Positions 33,314-40,606 of a stretch of 64,000 nt of DNA are shown in pieces; position 1 is the stretch's first letter, and each line of letters begins with the position of its first letter. The stretch comes from a virus, in IMG/VR virus record IMGVR_UViG_3300025098_000012, positions 62,001-126,000 of that record; one strand, given 5' to 3'. The notes below the pieces were generated by a model. It saw nothing but the letters and a program-made list of their open reading frames with translations, was not told the origin of the DNA and made no database searches. Position numbers and translations under genes: made by a program.

Positions 33314-34459
33314 ATGGTACTTCCATCAAATCATGACCCCTCACAATACGCCAAGCGTGATCCCTTGAGCTTCGCCAAAGGTGCTTTTGAAGCACTTACC
33401 CTCATGTTCAAAGACATCAAGGTAGTGCGTCAAGGTGGAACTTTCGCAATCGCTAGTGCGTTCCCTTGGCTCGTTTTTGGTCGAGCCATCCAAGACACTA
33501 GATCGTCTGACTACTCTTCTAAAGACCAATGGCTCAAGGCGATCTACAGGGACGCTCAGTACAAGTTTCAGTCTAGCCCCGATAGTGCTACTCTGTTCCT
33601 CCCTGCTCCGTCAGCCGCAGGTGTGACAACAATCAACGCTAGTGCAGGTGTTGGTGGTGGTGTGCATGAAGCAGGTCATGCGATCTGCGACTGTGCAAAT
33701 GGACGCTTCCCTACCTATGAGCAGTTTCGCTCAAGGGTCGGTCGCCACCTCGATATGACCATCCCATACCATGAGTCTAACCTCCCTAAATGGGTCAATG
33801 TGACTGCTGATATGCGTTTAGAGCCAGGAATGGCTCTAGCCTATCCAGAGGTCGAGCATCGCTTCCATGCAATCCAAACTTGGTGTCATGGACTCGAAGC
33901 TGAGGTTCGAGGTCAAAAAGTACCTAGCGACTTTCTCATGGCTCTTAGAGATGCAGGTAAGGGTTGGGTATCAGATGAGTCAAAGGCTGTCTATGCAGAG
34001 TATCAGCAAGACGCTCGTGATCTCGTGGAATACCTCAAGCCTATATGGTCTGAGCTAAAGCCTCGAAACACCGATTGGGCTGACTCGGCTCATCTCCCTG
34101 TCTATGCCGCTGTGGAGGTCATCAACGCTCTACACAAGCTCTTAAAAGAACCACCACCCGAAGGTAAGGGTAAGGGTAAAGGTAAAGGCAAAGGTAAAGG
34201 CAAAGGTGATCCTCAAGGCAAGGGTGATCCTCAAGATCCAAGTGATCCTCAAGATCCAAGTGATCCTCAAGATCCTCAACAGTCAGCAGGAAAGTCTCCT
34301 ATGAGCCTTGATGACATCAAGCGTCTACTAGATGGAGAAGGGGAAGCCCTTGACCCTAACAGTGCAATGAAGCAAGAGGTCAATAAGAACAAGCAACTCC
34401 TCGACCATGAGTTGTATATCCCCAACGGAGCAAAGCCAATCTATCGGAAGTTCATCTGA
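33314..34459 (+). CDS. CobT-like protein with HExxH-like motif (381 aa)
   Basis: ATG 33314 follows AAAGGAGA. Residues about 105-150 include GGGVHEAGHAICDC, a zinc-metallopeptidase-like HEAGH motif, followed by VNVTADMRLEPGM, where a glutamate could be a third ligand. This N-terminal layout occurs in CobT/VWA-associated proteins. Residues about 275-325 are low complexity: GK repeats then DPQDPS repeats. The C-terminus is helical. The VWA part found fused in CobT is separate here (34514). Substrate unknown. Confidence 0.65.
   Translation: MVLPSNHDPSQYAKRDPLSFAKGAFEALTLMFKDIKVVRQGGTFAIASAFPWLVFGRAIQDTRSSDYSSKDQWLKAIYRDAQYKFQSSPDSATLFLPAPSAAGVTTINASAGVGGGVHEAGHAICDCANGRFPTYEQFRSRVGRHLDMTIPYHESNLPKWVNVTADMRLEPGMALAYPEVEHRFHAIQTWCHGLEAEVRGQKVPSDFLMALRDAGKGWVSDESKAVYAEYQQDARDLVEYLKPIWSELKPRNTDWADSAHLPVYAAVEVINALHKLLKEPPPEGKGKGKGKGKGKGKGDPQGKGDPQDPSDPQDPSDPQDPQQSAGKSPMSLDDIKRLLDGEGEALDPNSAMKQEVNKNKQLLDHELYIPNGAKPIYRKFI
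34160..34291 (+). repeat. In-frame tandem DNA repeats
   Basis: About six units of GGTAAAG/GGTAAGG-type hexamers, then GATCCTCAAGATCCAAGT-type units, inside the CobT-like gene. They encode GK and DPQDPS repeats. Prone to length change. Confidence 0.7.
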
Positions 34460-34474
34460 TAGGTTGGGTACTCC

Positions 34475-34491
34475 GTAACCCCTTATTTGTC
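34475..34491 (+). promoter_or_regulatory. GTAACC-type promoter element
   Basis: GTAACCCCTTATTTGTC followed by the short leader type CTCTTGAAAGGAGA, upstream of the VWA gene. Confidence 0.55.
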
Positions 34492-34513
34492 TACTCTTGA
34501 AAGGAGACTTATC

Positions 34514-35326
34514 ATGCCAAATAAATATGACTCTCAAGTGTTGTCCTCGCTCAATCGAGGTACAAATAAAGTAAGGCGAGCCTTAGAGGTTGCCAATCAG
34601 AAGGTCGGGCAGAACTTCATCGGTGCTAGACTCAATACTCGAAGCTCTGCCTTAGTCAATACTCTTACAAGCGTCCGTCAAGGTCAAATCAATCGGGATC
34701 GGTACATCAAGATGTATCAGAAGCCCCAAGTACGAGCGGCCTTCTCGTTCGCTATAGATGGTAGCGACTCAATGAACTACAACGCAGGTACACCATCGGG
34801 AACTTATTGGAAAGAGTGTATCTCACTCATACATGGGCTTCACACAGCGTGTCAAGGCATCGGTGTTGACTCGTCATCAGCGTTGGTCATGTACACCTAT
34901 GGCGACCGAGATGTACCTATGGCTTCATCGAACTACAAGCCTGTAGCGAACATCATCAAAGGTCTAGGTGATAAATGGCAAAAAGATAATCCCGATAAAC
35001 TCCGTAAGAAGCGTTGCAATGGTGGTACTTCAATCATCTGCTATGCTGAGACAGCACTCGACATGGTAGCTCAATCTAATGCTACTCATAAGATCGCCTT
35101 TTTCCTTACTGATGGTGAGGACTATGAGAAGGCTTACCTAGAGAGCATGAGACAGCAAGCTCAAGCTCAAGGAATAAAGTTGGTCGGCATCGGCTTGGGT
35201 GTCAGTGGTGAACGACTCCCTAATGGCATCAGTGGTGCGAATGCTCTTGAGATCGCTCCTCGAATGATGGATCACCTAGAGAAAATCATCAAGTCCTCTA
35301 CAGGTGTAGAGGCTAACGACAAATAA
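34514..35326 (+). CDS. VWA-domain protein (270 aa)
   Basis: ATG 34514 follows AAGGAGA; an upstream in-frame ATG at 34487 lies in the promoter/leader. MIDAS residues are visible: DGSDSM (DxSxS), NGGTSI (threonine) and FLTDGED (aspartate). The VWA domain spans about residues 80-255. The N-terminal 80 residues are helical and basic. Together with the CobS-like ATPase and CobT-like protein, this is a split CobS/CobT or MoxR-VWA set. In known systems such sets remodel or metallate a partner protein. The phage target is unknown. Confidence 0.75.
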   Translation: MPNKYDSQVLSSLNRGTNKVRRALEVANQKVGQNFIGARLNTRSSALVNTLTSVRQGQINRDRYIKMYQKPQVRAAFSFAIDGSDSMNYNAGTPSGTYWKECISLIHGLHTACQGIGVDSSSALVMYTYGDRDVPMASSNYKPVANIIKGLGDKWQKDNPDKLRKKRCNGGTSIICYAETALDMVAQSNATHKIAFFLTDGEDYEKAYLESMRQQAQAQGIKLVGIGLGVSGERLPNGISGANALEIAPRMMDHLEKIIKSSTGVEANDK

Positions 35327-35410
35327 TCTTATAAGACAAACCACACCCCCCCACAAAAACAAACTCCCCTAGCACTTCCCCCCCATACTCACCACAGGAG
35401 AACAAAGCCA

Positions 35411-35755
35411 ATGGCTAACATCCGTACCCTCATCAAGTCAGCCCTCCAATCTGACCTTTCTGGTGTGCGTGTCAAAGAACTCGCCCTCAGCATCGGTGCA
35501 ACTTACTCTGCCACTTACCAAGCTCTCCAATCCATGATGTCTGAGGGGCAAGTCGATAAGGTTGCTCGTGGTGTCTTCGCCCTTTCAGAGATCCCGAAGT
35601 TCACTACAGCCGAGTGCATCTCCCTTCTTCAGTCTTTGGAGAACCAAGAGATCGCTGTTGAGATCGCTCGTGAGGAACTTGATCGGGCAGAGGCACAGCT
35701 TCGAGCTGTGAAGCGTACCATCAAGTCTACCATGATGTCTGCGTTCGAGGACTAA
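35411..35755 (+). CDS. Winged-helix-like protein (114 aa)
   Basis: RBS AGGAGAAC. The N-terminal LSGVRVKELALSIGATYSAT followed by a beta hairpin (GQVDKVARGVFAL) is a winged-helix pattern. The C-terminal half is a coiled coil (EIAREELDRAEAQLRAVKR). Likely a small DNA-binding regulator. Lies downstream of the VWA gene without its own GTAACC element. Confidence 0.6.
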   Translation: MANIRTLIKSALQSDLSGVRVKELALSIGATYSATYQALQSMMSEGQVDKVARGVFALSEIPKFTTAECISLLQSLENQEIAVEIAREELDRAEAQLRAVKRTIKSTMMSAFED

Positions 35756-35812
35756 GTAACCCGAAATCTATCTGACCCCATCACCGAACCCACTCCCACA
35801 GGAGAACCAAAC

Positions 35813-36046
35813 ATGGAAACACTGAACCTAACCCGAACCACACCTCTTGGCGACCACCTCAATCGTAATAAGGAAGAGGGCTTGCCCTTCAAAGTCTATG
35901 CCTATAAGGACTTGGTGTCTGTCGAAACAACACTACCTTTTGATAGGAATAGGACGGTCATCGACATCTACAACGCTGACGGTACGAAGATCACAAGGGA
36001 ATCAACCATGAAGCACATCCTACACACTCTTATTCGGGAAGGCTAA
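35813..36046 (+). CDS. Small hypothetical protein (77 aa)
   Basis: RBS AGGAGAACC. Mixed fold, KVYAYKDLVSVETTLPF, with a C-terminal helix. Unknown. Confidence 0.6.
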   Translation: METLNLTRTTPLGDHLNRNKEEGLPFKVYAYKDLVSVETTLPFDRNRTVIDIYNADGTKITRESTMKHILHTLIREG

Positions 36047-36081
36047 TCCACCCCTCCCCCACAGGAGAACAAACTACCAAG

Positions 36082-36165
36082 ATGAAATTGAAGCTAAGGC
36101 TCAACAGTAATCGACCTCTGCCCTTAGAGGCAGTCGATAGGAACAGACGATTGGTGTTGTTCTGA
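36082..36165 (+). CDS. Doubtful micro-ORF (27 aa)
   Basis: MKLKLRLNSNRPLPLEAVD..; its AGGAGA is 14 bases upstream, longer than usual here. It overlaps the tRNA-like structure at 36139. May not be translated. Confidence 0.25.
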   Translation: MKLKLRLNSNRPLPLEAVDRNRRLVLF

Positions 36166-36197
36166 TGTGATGGAGGGTTCGACTCCCTCATGTTCCT
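36139..36197 (+). ncRNA. tRNA-like element (acceptor stem plus T-arm, no D/anticodon arms)
   Basis: GAGGG-TTCGACT-CCCTC is a textbook T-arm with consensus T-loop. AGGAACA and TGTTCCT form a perfect 7-bp outer stem around it. Only 27 bases lie between the 5' arm and the T-arm, too few for both D and anticodon arms. GAACA can alternatively pair with an internal TGTTC. It may be a tRNA relic, a tRNA mimic or a regulatory RNA. Confidence 0.4.
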
Positions 36198-36227
36198 TTA
36201 TAGATTTCTAACTTGTGGCCCGAAGCT

Positions 36228-36244
36228 GTAACCCCTTATTTATA
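36228..36244 (+). promoter_or_regulatory. GTAACC-type promoter element
   Basis: Exact consensus GTAACCCCTTATTTATA. A GGGC/GCCC leader hairpin follows at 36256-36269. Confidence 0.65.
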
Positions 36245-36255
36245 ACTTAGTATCG

Positions 36256-36269
36256 GGGCAATGAAGCCC
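36256..36269 (+). promoter_or_regulatory. Leader hairpin
   Basis: GGGC/GCCC with loop AATGAA, between the promoter at 36228 and the gene at 36295. Confidence 0.45.
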
Positions 36270-36294
36270 ACTCACTCTGACAAGGAGAACCAAC

Positions 36295-36819
36295 ATGAAC
36301 AGCGTAAACATCACAGCCGACAACTTTCTCTCAGCACTCCTCGCCCCTTTCGGTGGCAAGGACACCCACAGCGAGTCGGGAGAGCCTCTCCCAAGCTCAA
36401 CTTCAAAGGCATGGACTTTCACGCTCCATAACACAGAGCGTGACACTCACCTCACCTTCAAGTCTCGCCGCCCGAAGGGGTGGACGGTCGATAGCCCCGT
36501 CTTGATCGACCTCATGGTCGGTACGGACAACAGCTCTGACTTCGGATTCATCGGGAGCGTTAGCTCTCGTGGGTTCTACAAGGCATCACCTAAGAGCAAG
36601 GTGGACGCTGACCGTAAGGCTGTCGCTGATCGTACCCTCGTGTGGCTTCTAACCAAGCTCAACAATGGACAGGAGCTTCCCGAAGCTCTTGAGATGAAGG
36701 GTGCTTCTAAGTGCTGTCGCTGTGCAAGGAAGCTCACCAACCCCGACTCGGTAAATGATGGGATGGGTCCTATCTGTCGCAAGAAGGCTAACGACAGCAA
36801 GGTTAGTCGAGGGGCTTAA
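36295..36819 (+). CDS. DUF6011-type zinc protein (174 aa)
   Basis: The C-terminal part has KCCRCARKLTNPDSVNDGMG then PICRKK, the CxxCxRxLTxPxS..G.GP.C pattern of DUF6011, a zinc motif frequent in phage and mobile-element proteins. The N-terminal part is a beta-rich domain (WTFTLHNTERDTHLTFKSRR; LIDLMVGTDNSSDF). Possibly nucleic-acid binding. RBS AAGGAGAACC. Confidence 0.7.
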   Translation: MNSVNITADNFLSALLAPFGGKDTHSESGEPLPSSTSKAWTFTLHNTERDTHLTFKSRRPKGWTVDSPVLIDLMVGTDNSSDFGFIGSVSSRGFYKASPKSKVDADRKAVADRTLVWLLTKLNNGQELPEALEMKGASKCCRCARKLTNPDSVNDGMGPICRKKANDSKVSRGA

Positions 36820-36843
36820 GGTCTAGGGTGGGTCGGAGCTGAA

Positions 36844-36871
36844 AAGCTCTTAGAAGAGCATTTAAGAGCTT
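36844..36871 (+). terminator. Possible terminator/attenuator hairpin
   Basis: AAGCTCTTA/TAAGAGCTT stem (9 bp) with a 10-base loop shortly after the DUF6011 gene. No strong T-tract follows. Confidence 0.35.
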
Positions 36872-36916
36872 AATGGAAAAAGGAATAACGACTATGTTTT
36901 CGGGGGTTTGGAGTTC

Positions 36917-36933
36917 GTAACCCCTTATTTATA
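36917..36933 (+). promoter_or_regulatory. GTAACC-type promoter element
   Basis: Exact GTAACCCCTTATTTATA. The upstream TTTCGGGGGTTT is shared with the copy at 22894. Confidence 0.65.
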
Positions 36934-36944
36934 GAGTAGTGTAA

Positions 36945-36958
36945 GGGGAACAATCCCC
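36945..36958 (+). promoter_or_regulatory. Leader hairpin
   Basis: GGGG/CCCC stem, loop AACAAT, followed by the shared ACCAACCAATCACTCC leader and RBS. Confidence 0.5.
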
Positions 36959-36991
36959 ACCAACCAATCACTCCAACAAGGAGAACAAGAC

Positions 36992-37294
36992 ATGATCGAC
37001 TTAACCAACTACCCAATGCTCAACAAGCGTCAGAACACCCCCTTCTTCGCAGACCTCACCAATGAGGATCGTGTGATGAATGTCAACGGAAGCCCCATGA
37101 GCTTGGGTGTGTGGAACATGATCGTGAGCTACCGAGATCTCAAGCTCTGGTGTCGGCTCGGCATGAAGCCCCATCGTGGGTGGAAGGTGAGCCACGCTAA
37201 GGCTTACTTCGGCATCAAGGGCAACAAGGACAAGCTCTTGAGCGAGTTTGAAGCACTCAAAGCTGAGGTCGATGAGATCCTCGGACGAGGCTAA
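36992..37294 (+). CDS. Hypothetical protein (100 aa)
   Basis: RBS AAGGAGAAC. Contains LGVWNMIVSYRDLKLW and PHRGWKVSHAKAYFGIKGNK, then a C-terminal helix. Basic; possible nucleic-acid binding. Single-gene unit. Confidence 0.7.
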   Translation: MIDLTNYPMLNKRQNTPFFADLTNEDRVMNVNGSPMSLGVWNMIVSYRDLKLWCRLGMKPHRGWKVSHAKAYFGIKGNKDKLLSEFEALKAEVDEILGRG

Positions 37295-37306
37295 CAATCG
37301 GGAGGC

Positions 37307-37323
37307 GTAACCCCTTATCTATA
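37307..37323 (+). promoter_or_regulatory. GTAACC-type promoter element
   Basis: Exact GTAACCCCTTATCTATA upstream of 37376. Confidence 0.65.
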
Positions 37324-37334
37324 CCATAGTGTAA

Positions 37335-37349
37335 GAGGGATTGACCCTC
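37335..37349 (+). promoter_or_regulatory. Leader hairpin
   Basis: GAGGG/CCCTC stem, loop ATTGA. Confidence 0.5.
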
Positions 37350-37375
37350 ACCAACTACTCAAGGAGAAAAAAAGA

Positions 37376-37696
37376 ATGGCTACCTACATCAACAAAGAGA
37401 TCGCAGGCTTCGCTTCTACCCTCATCATCGACATCGCAGAGACTATGGAGGGCCTCTGTCTTTGGGCTAAGATCAAGGGAGGGAAGATCAATGAGGATCG
37501 CACCTCTTATGAGGAGATCACTGTCGAGGACATGGAGGAGGGCATCACCAAGACCCTCACGATCCGAGACATCGAGCTTGCAACGAACAAGCTCTCCCTT
37601 CGTGAGATCAAGGCTCTCCGAGCAGGTGACTTTGATTGGCTCATGGCTGACAAGGTGCTTCAGCTCGCATTTCACCGCAAGGTGATCTACGGATAA
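37376..37696 (+). CDS. Hypothetical protein (106 aa)
   Basis: RBS AAGGAGAA. Helical/mixed; SLREIKALRAGDFDWLMADK near the C-terminus resembles tail-assembly-chaperone-like or small regulatory folds only loosely. Single-gene unit with the accessory promoter. Confidence 0.65.
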   Translation: MATYINKEIAGFASTLIIDIAETMEGLCLWAKIKGGKINEDRTSYEEITVEDMEEGITKTLTIRDIELATNKLSLREIKALRAGDFDWLMADKVLQLAFHRKVIYG

Positions 37697-37821
37697 GAGA
37701 GGTCGGACTGAGGTAATGTAAGAGGGGAGCAATCCTTGAGCGTAAGGTTAAGAGGGGCAACTTAATCCAGAAGCTAGACATCTAGGGGTGGCGAGGTCTG
37801 AGCGTTATAGTGGGATAAGTC

Positions 37822-37838
37822 GTAACCCCTTATCTATA
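37822..37838 (+). promoter_or_regulatory. GTAACC-type promoter element
   Basis: Exact GTAACCCCTTATCTATA upstream of 37890. Confidence 0.65.
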
Positions 37839-37845
37839 AGATTGT

Positions 37846-37863
37846 AAGAGGAACGATCCTCTT
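37846..37863 (+). promoter_or_regulatory. Leader hairpin
   Basis: Perfect 7-bp AAGAGGA/TCCTCTT stem with loop ACGA. Confidence 0.5.
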
Positions 37864-37889
37864 AGACTACACTCCAGAAAGGGAGAACA

Positions 37890-38486
37890 ATGCCAAAGGC
37901 ACACAACATCTTCTTAGCGTCCGTCCTCGTGATCATGGGGTTCGGCATCAACGCAGGTAAAAACGCTTTTGAGGGCAGGGCTGTTTACCACAGTTCTTGT
38001 TCGATCAGTTCTAATCCTGTGCAGTATCAGCATCATACAGGCACGATAAGCGTGAGGAGATGGTGGTATGTGGACACGACCACAGGAGCTAAGATCAAGG
38101 CAACTAAGGCACAACATGAGGCTTGTGAGAGCGTGAAAGTTCTCATGTCGAGTGAGGCTGAAGTTGCTGAATCTGAGAGGCTTGAAGATGTCGCCAATAA
38201 CTGGATCATCTTCTCGTTCGCTTGGTTTGGTCTTGGGTTCTTGGTTGAGTTCGCCACCACCTACCTTGCTAAGAGGCGAGAGCGTCTTGAGTGGGAGAGA
38301 GCTGACCGAGAGCGAGAGCTTGAGTGGAAGCGAGACTGTGAGATGTGGGAAGCGAAGCGAGAAGATGAGAAAGCCGAGAGGCAGAGGTCTAAGACAGCGA
38401 ATGAAGAACGAGCAAGACGAAAGGCTGAGAGGGGAGCAATCCTTGAGGCTAGAAGGCTTGCGAACTTAGAGCGTAAGAAAGGATAA
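37890..38486 (+). CDS. Two-TM membrane protein with charged tail (198 aa)
   Basis: TM1 near residues 7-23 (IFLASVLVIMGFGINAG). An exported loop with two Cys (SSCSISS and EACESV) follows. TM2 is near residues 108-128 (WIIFSFAWFGLGFLVEFA). The C-terminal 65 residues are an extremely charged helix rich in RE, probably coiled coil in the cytoplasm. RBS AAAGGGAGAA. Possibly a superinfection or envelope-modifying protein; this is inference. Confidence 0.65.
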   Translation: MPKAHNIFLASVLVIMGFGINAGKNAFEGRAVYHSSCSISSNPVQYQHHTGTISVRRWWYVDTTTGAKIKATKAQHEACESVKVLMSSEAEVAESERLEDVANNWIIFSFAWFGLGFLVEFATTYLAKRRERLEWERADRERELEWKRDCEMWEAKREDEKAERQRSKTANEERARRKAERGAILEARRLANLERKKG

Positions 38487-38490
38487 CGAG

Positions 38491-39054
38491 ATGACTTTAA
38501 GAGAGCAGATACAACAGAGAGCAGAGATGATAGGTCAGCTAGGTGGTCGAGGCGACCTTATGACGCAAGAGCAGTATGTACTCGATAAGGGTACTCAGAT
38601 GGCTTCTACTGAGCCTTTAACAGATGAGCAGTACGCTTACCTCAGAATGATCACAGGAGCGATTGAGTGCCTTCCTAAGCAGTGTTTCTACAATGCTCAG
38701 ATGATGACACTTACGGACAGCTATCATGAGACACAGAGGGTCAAGTACCACGAGGGCTATGTGTGGACGGGGATCATGCCGATCCTTCATGGTTGGATCA
38801 CTCTTGACGGTAAGATAGTGGATGTAACACTCAGCACCGATCCACAGTCAACGCAACGCTTCTTTGATGGAGAGCCACCACGAGAGGACTTGATGGACAG
38901 GGTGTTAGGAGTGATCCCCGATGAGTGGGAGTATATCGGTGTGCCGATGGAGGGTGAGTATGTGGTGAGCTTCATGCTAGAGAAAATGGAGTCTCGATCC
39001 CTCATCGACAACTGGCAAGACGGATGGCCTCTGTTGAGACAGAGTGATGGTTAG
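38491..39054 (+). CDS. Putative Cys-His-Asp hydrolase-like protein (187 aa)
   Basis: Contains KQCFYNAQMMTLTD, YHEGYVWTGIMPILHGWITL and KIVDVTL in order, then YIGVPMEGEYV. This matches a widespread uncharacterised phage/bacterial family in which Cys, His and Asp look like a transglutaminase/papain-type triad. Starts 5 bases after the upstream stop, so it is co-transcribed with the membrane protein. Ends 4 bases into the convergent gene. Confidence 0.55.
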   Translation: MTLREQIQQRAEMIGQLGGRGDLMTQEQYVLDKGTQMASTEPLTDEQYAYLRMITGAIECLPKQCFYNAQMMTLTDSYHETQRVKYHEGYVWTGIMPILHGWITLDGKIVDVTLSTDPQSTQRFFDGEPPREDLMDRVLGVIPDEWEYIGVPMEGEYVVSFMLEKMESRSLIDNWQDGWPLLRQSDG

Positions 39055-39470
39055 CCTTTAAGTTGAGAGAGTACCTCTAGCTCTAGGATGCGAGGGTCAT
39101 CACTTGCTTCGATGGTGAGTGTGTCATCCCCCCGACTAGTCGTGATCTCCCCTTTGCGATTGATGTAAGTCTCAGTAGGTCGAGTGATCTTTGCCTTGAA
39201 GAGTTCGACACCCATCTCTTCTTTAAAGGACTTTACAAGAGCCTTGATGATGTCGGTGTCCTCCACACCTGCTGAGGAGATGCGATACTCAACAGTCTTA
39301 GTGATGAGAGGAGCGATGCCATGATCTCGGTCATCGCCCCAATATGATTTGTGGTATCCGATGGTCATGCCCTTGAGTTCCGTAGCGACAGCCACGAGGT
39401 TGTCGAAGGACGAGTTATAGTCGGTGCAAGAGTGGTTTGCGATTTTGACAGCTCGGTTGATTGCTTCCAT
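39051..39470 (-). CDS. GYHKS-family protein A (139 aa)
   Basis: Paralogue of the plus-strand gene 39645-40046: shared GYHKSYWGDD, ITRPTETYINRKGE..TS.G.DTLTI and SDDPRI. RBS AAAGGAGAAC. Mixed alpha/beta. The family is unknown to me. Has its own promoter at 39506. Confidence 0.7.
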   Translation of the reverse strand: MEAINRAVKIANHSCTDYNSSFDNLVAVATELKGMTIGYHKSYWGDDRDHGIAPLITKTVEYRISSAGVEDTDIIKALVKSFKEEMGVELFKAKITRPTETYINRKGEITTSRGDDTLTIEASDDPRILELEVLSQLKG

Positions 39471-39505
39471 GTGTTCTCCTTTAGAACTTGTTGGTGATGC
39501 TCCTC

Positions 39506-39522
39506 TTTAAGTAAGGGGTTAC
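39506..39522 (-). promoter_or_regulatory. GTAACC-type promoter element
   Basis: Variant GTAACCCCTTACTTAAA on the minus strand upstream of 39470. Confidence 0.5.
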
Positions 39523-39559
39523 ATTAGCCCGTCCTTAGCTCCATAAAGAGGAGGAGGGT

Positions 39560-39584
39560 TAAATAGGAAGTGAGTTCCTATTTA
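39560..39584. repeat. Hairpin repeat, copy 1
   Basis: 25-base perfect copy of the element at 40142. Arms AAATAGGAA and TTCCTATTT around GTGAG. Lies between divergent promoters. Confidence 0.7.
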
Positions 39585-39589
39585 GGGTT

Positions 39590-39606
39590 GTAACCCCCTA
39601 TTTATG
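39590..39606 (+). promoter_or_regulatory. GTAACC-type promoter element
   Basis: Variant GTAACCCCCTATTTATG upstream of 39645. Confidence 0.55.
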
Positions 39607-39644
39607 AGGGTGCATCAACCACTCACTCCCAATGGAGACAAAAC

Positions 39645-40046
39645 ATGATCGACATCATCCTTAACAACGCACTCAAGAGCTTCGAGACTTACGATGAAAC
39701 CTTCAAGCGAGTGATCCCAACAGCCCATGCCGAGATCGAGAATATGAGCTATGGTTATCACAAGTCTTTCTTCGGAGATGACACCGATGTGAACGCTCCC
39801 CTCGTTCAGCGTACAGGAACATATAACCTCGTCTGCGACCCGAAGGATCACGAGGCTATCGTAGAAACTATCGCAGAGGAGTTCGCTAAGGTGGAGTCCT
39901 GTGTCAAGCTCTTCGGCATCGAGATCAGCCGACCAACTAGAACCAAGTGGGTCGCTCGTAAAGGGAAGGCCACCACTCGCAAGGGAACTACCACCCTCAA
40001 CATCACTTGGAGCGAGGACAGTCGCATCACGACTTGGAAGCTCTGA
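39645..40046 (+). CDS. GYHKS-family protein B (133 aa)
   Basis: RBS AATGGAGAC. Contains GYHKSFFGDD, ISRPTRTKWVARKGKATT and SEDSRI, matching the neighbouring minus-strand paralogue. Flanked on both sides by identical 25-base hairpin repeats. Function unknown. The inverted paralogues suggest duplication and inversion. Confidence 0.7.
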   Translation: MIDIILNNALKSFETYDETFKRVIPTAHAEIENMSYGYHKSFFGDDTDVNAPLVQRTGTYNLVCDPKDHEAIVETIAEEFAKVESCVKLFGIEISRPTRTKWVARKGKATTRKGTTTLNITWSEDSRITTWKL

Positions 40047-40141
40047 GATAGCTCTTAGAGAGTAGTTCGAGTCGTAGCCTTTGCCCTCACCCACCTTGAG
40101 AGGCTTAAGGCTCTTAGAGAGCAATCCGAAGCGTCTAGTTC

Positions 40142-40166
40142 TAAATAGGAAGTGAGTTCCTATTTA
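40142..40166. repeat. Hairpin repeat, copy 2
   Basis: Identical to 39560-39584. It contains the stop codon of the minus-strand gene 40160. Could act as a bidirectional terminator. Confidence 0.7.
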
Positions 40167-40420
40167 ACCATGACAAGGTTATACGCAAACTTGAGCCAAT
40201 CCTCAGCGTAGTTGCCTCCTTGCCACATAAGGAGTTGCACCGAGTTTTCAAACTCTCGCCATTCAGCAAGGGTCTTATTGTTAGTGTTCATCCAGCGAGA
40301 TCTCAAGTCTCGGTAATGACCTCGTGCAAGATCTTCCCACATAGGAAGCCAACTTGACCGATCCGTCCTAGAATTACGAAGCAACTGTATAAGGTCTATG
40401 GTCGTCATTTCTCTAGTCAT
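40160..40420 (-). CDS. Hypothetical protein (86 aa)
   Basis: ATG 40420 (MTREMTTIDL) is chosen because AAGGA lies 7 bases upstream; starts at 40426 and 40438 are in frame. Trp-rich helical protein (SSWLPMWEDLARGHYRDLRS). The upstream region has TATATG elements in both orientations. Unknown. Confidence 0.6.
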   Translation of the reverse strand: MTREMTTIDLIQLLRNSRTDRSSWLPMWEDLARGHYRDLRSRWMNTNNKTLAEWREFENSVQLLMWQGGNYAEDWLKFAYNLVMVK

Positions 40421-40462
40421 TTTCATGTCCTTGTTCATATAACTTGAGTACCTATTTATTAT

Positions 40463-40470
40463 ATGATTTG
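40463..40470. promoter_or_regulatory. TTATATGA element
   Basis: Octamer between the minus-strand gene starting at 40420 and a small plus-strand ORF at 40481, which it precedes by about 10 bases. Confidence 0.35.
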
Positions 40471-40480
40471 GAGACTGAAA

Positions 40481-40567
40481 ATGACTTCTCTGATGAGAAG
40501 TTATCGAGGGTTTGACTCGTTCTTAAAATGGCAAATATGGGTAGGGTTTCTAGCTAGTCTATGTTAG
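40481..40567 (+). CDS. Putative microprotein (28 aa)
   Basis: MTSLMRSYRGFDSFLKWQIW then a hydrophobic end. RBS TTTGGAG 7 bases upstream and a TTATATGA element just before it. No homologue recognised. Confidence 0.4.
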   Translation: MTSLMRSYRGFDSFLKWQIWVGFLASLC

Positions 40568-40606
40568 TGATACAGCAAGCGAACTGGATCAAACACTACC
40601 GACACC

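Noticed and set aside
36100-36197. Canonical tRNA gene
   Set aside because: A good T-arm and acceptor-like stem exist, but there is no room for D and anticodon arms. Reported only as tRNA-like.
37355-37732. Minus-strand ORF of 125 codons
   Set aside because: Antisense to a gene with promoter, leader hairpin and RBS; no RBS itself.
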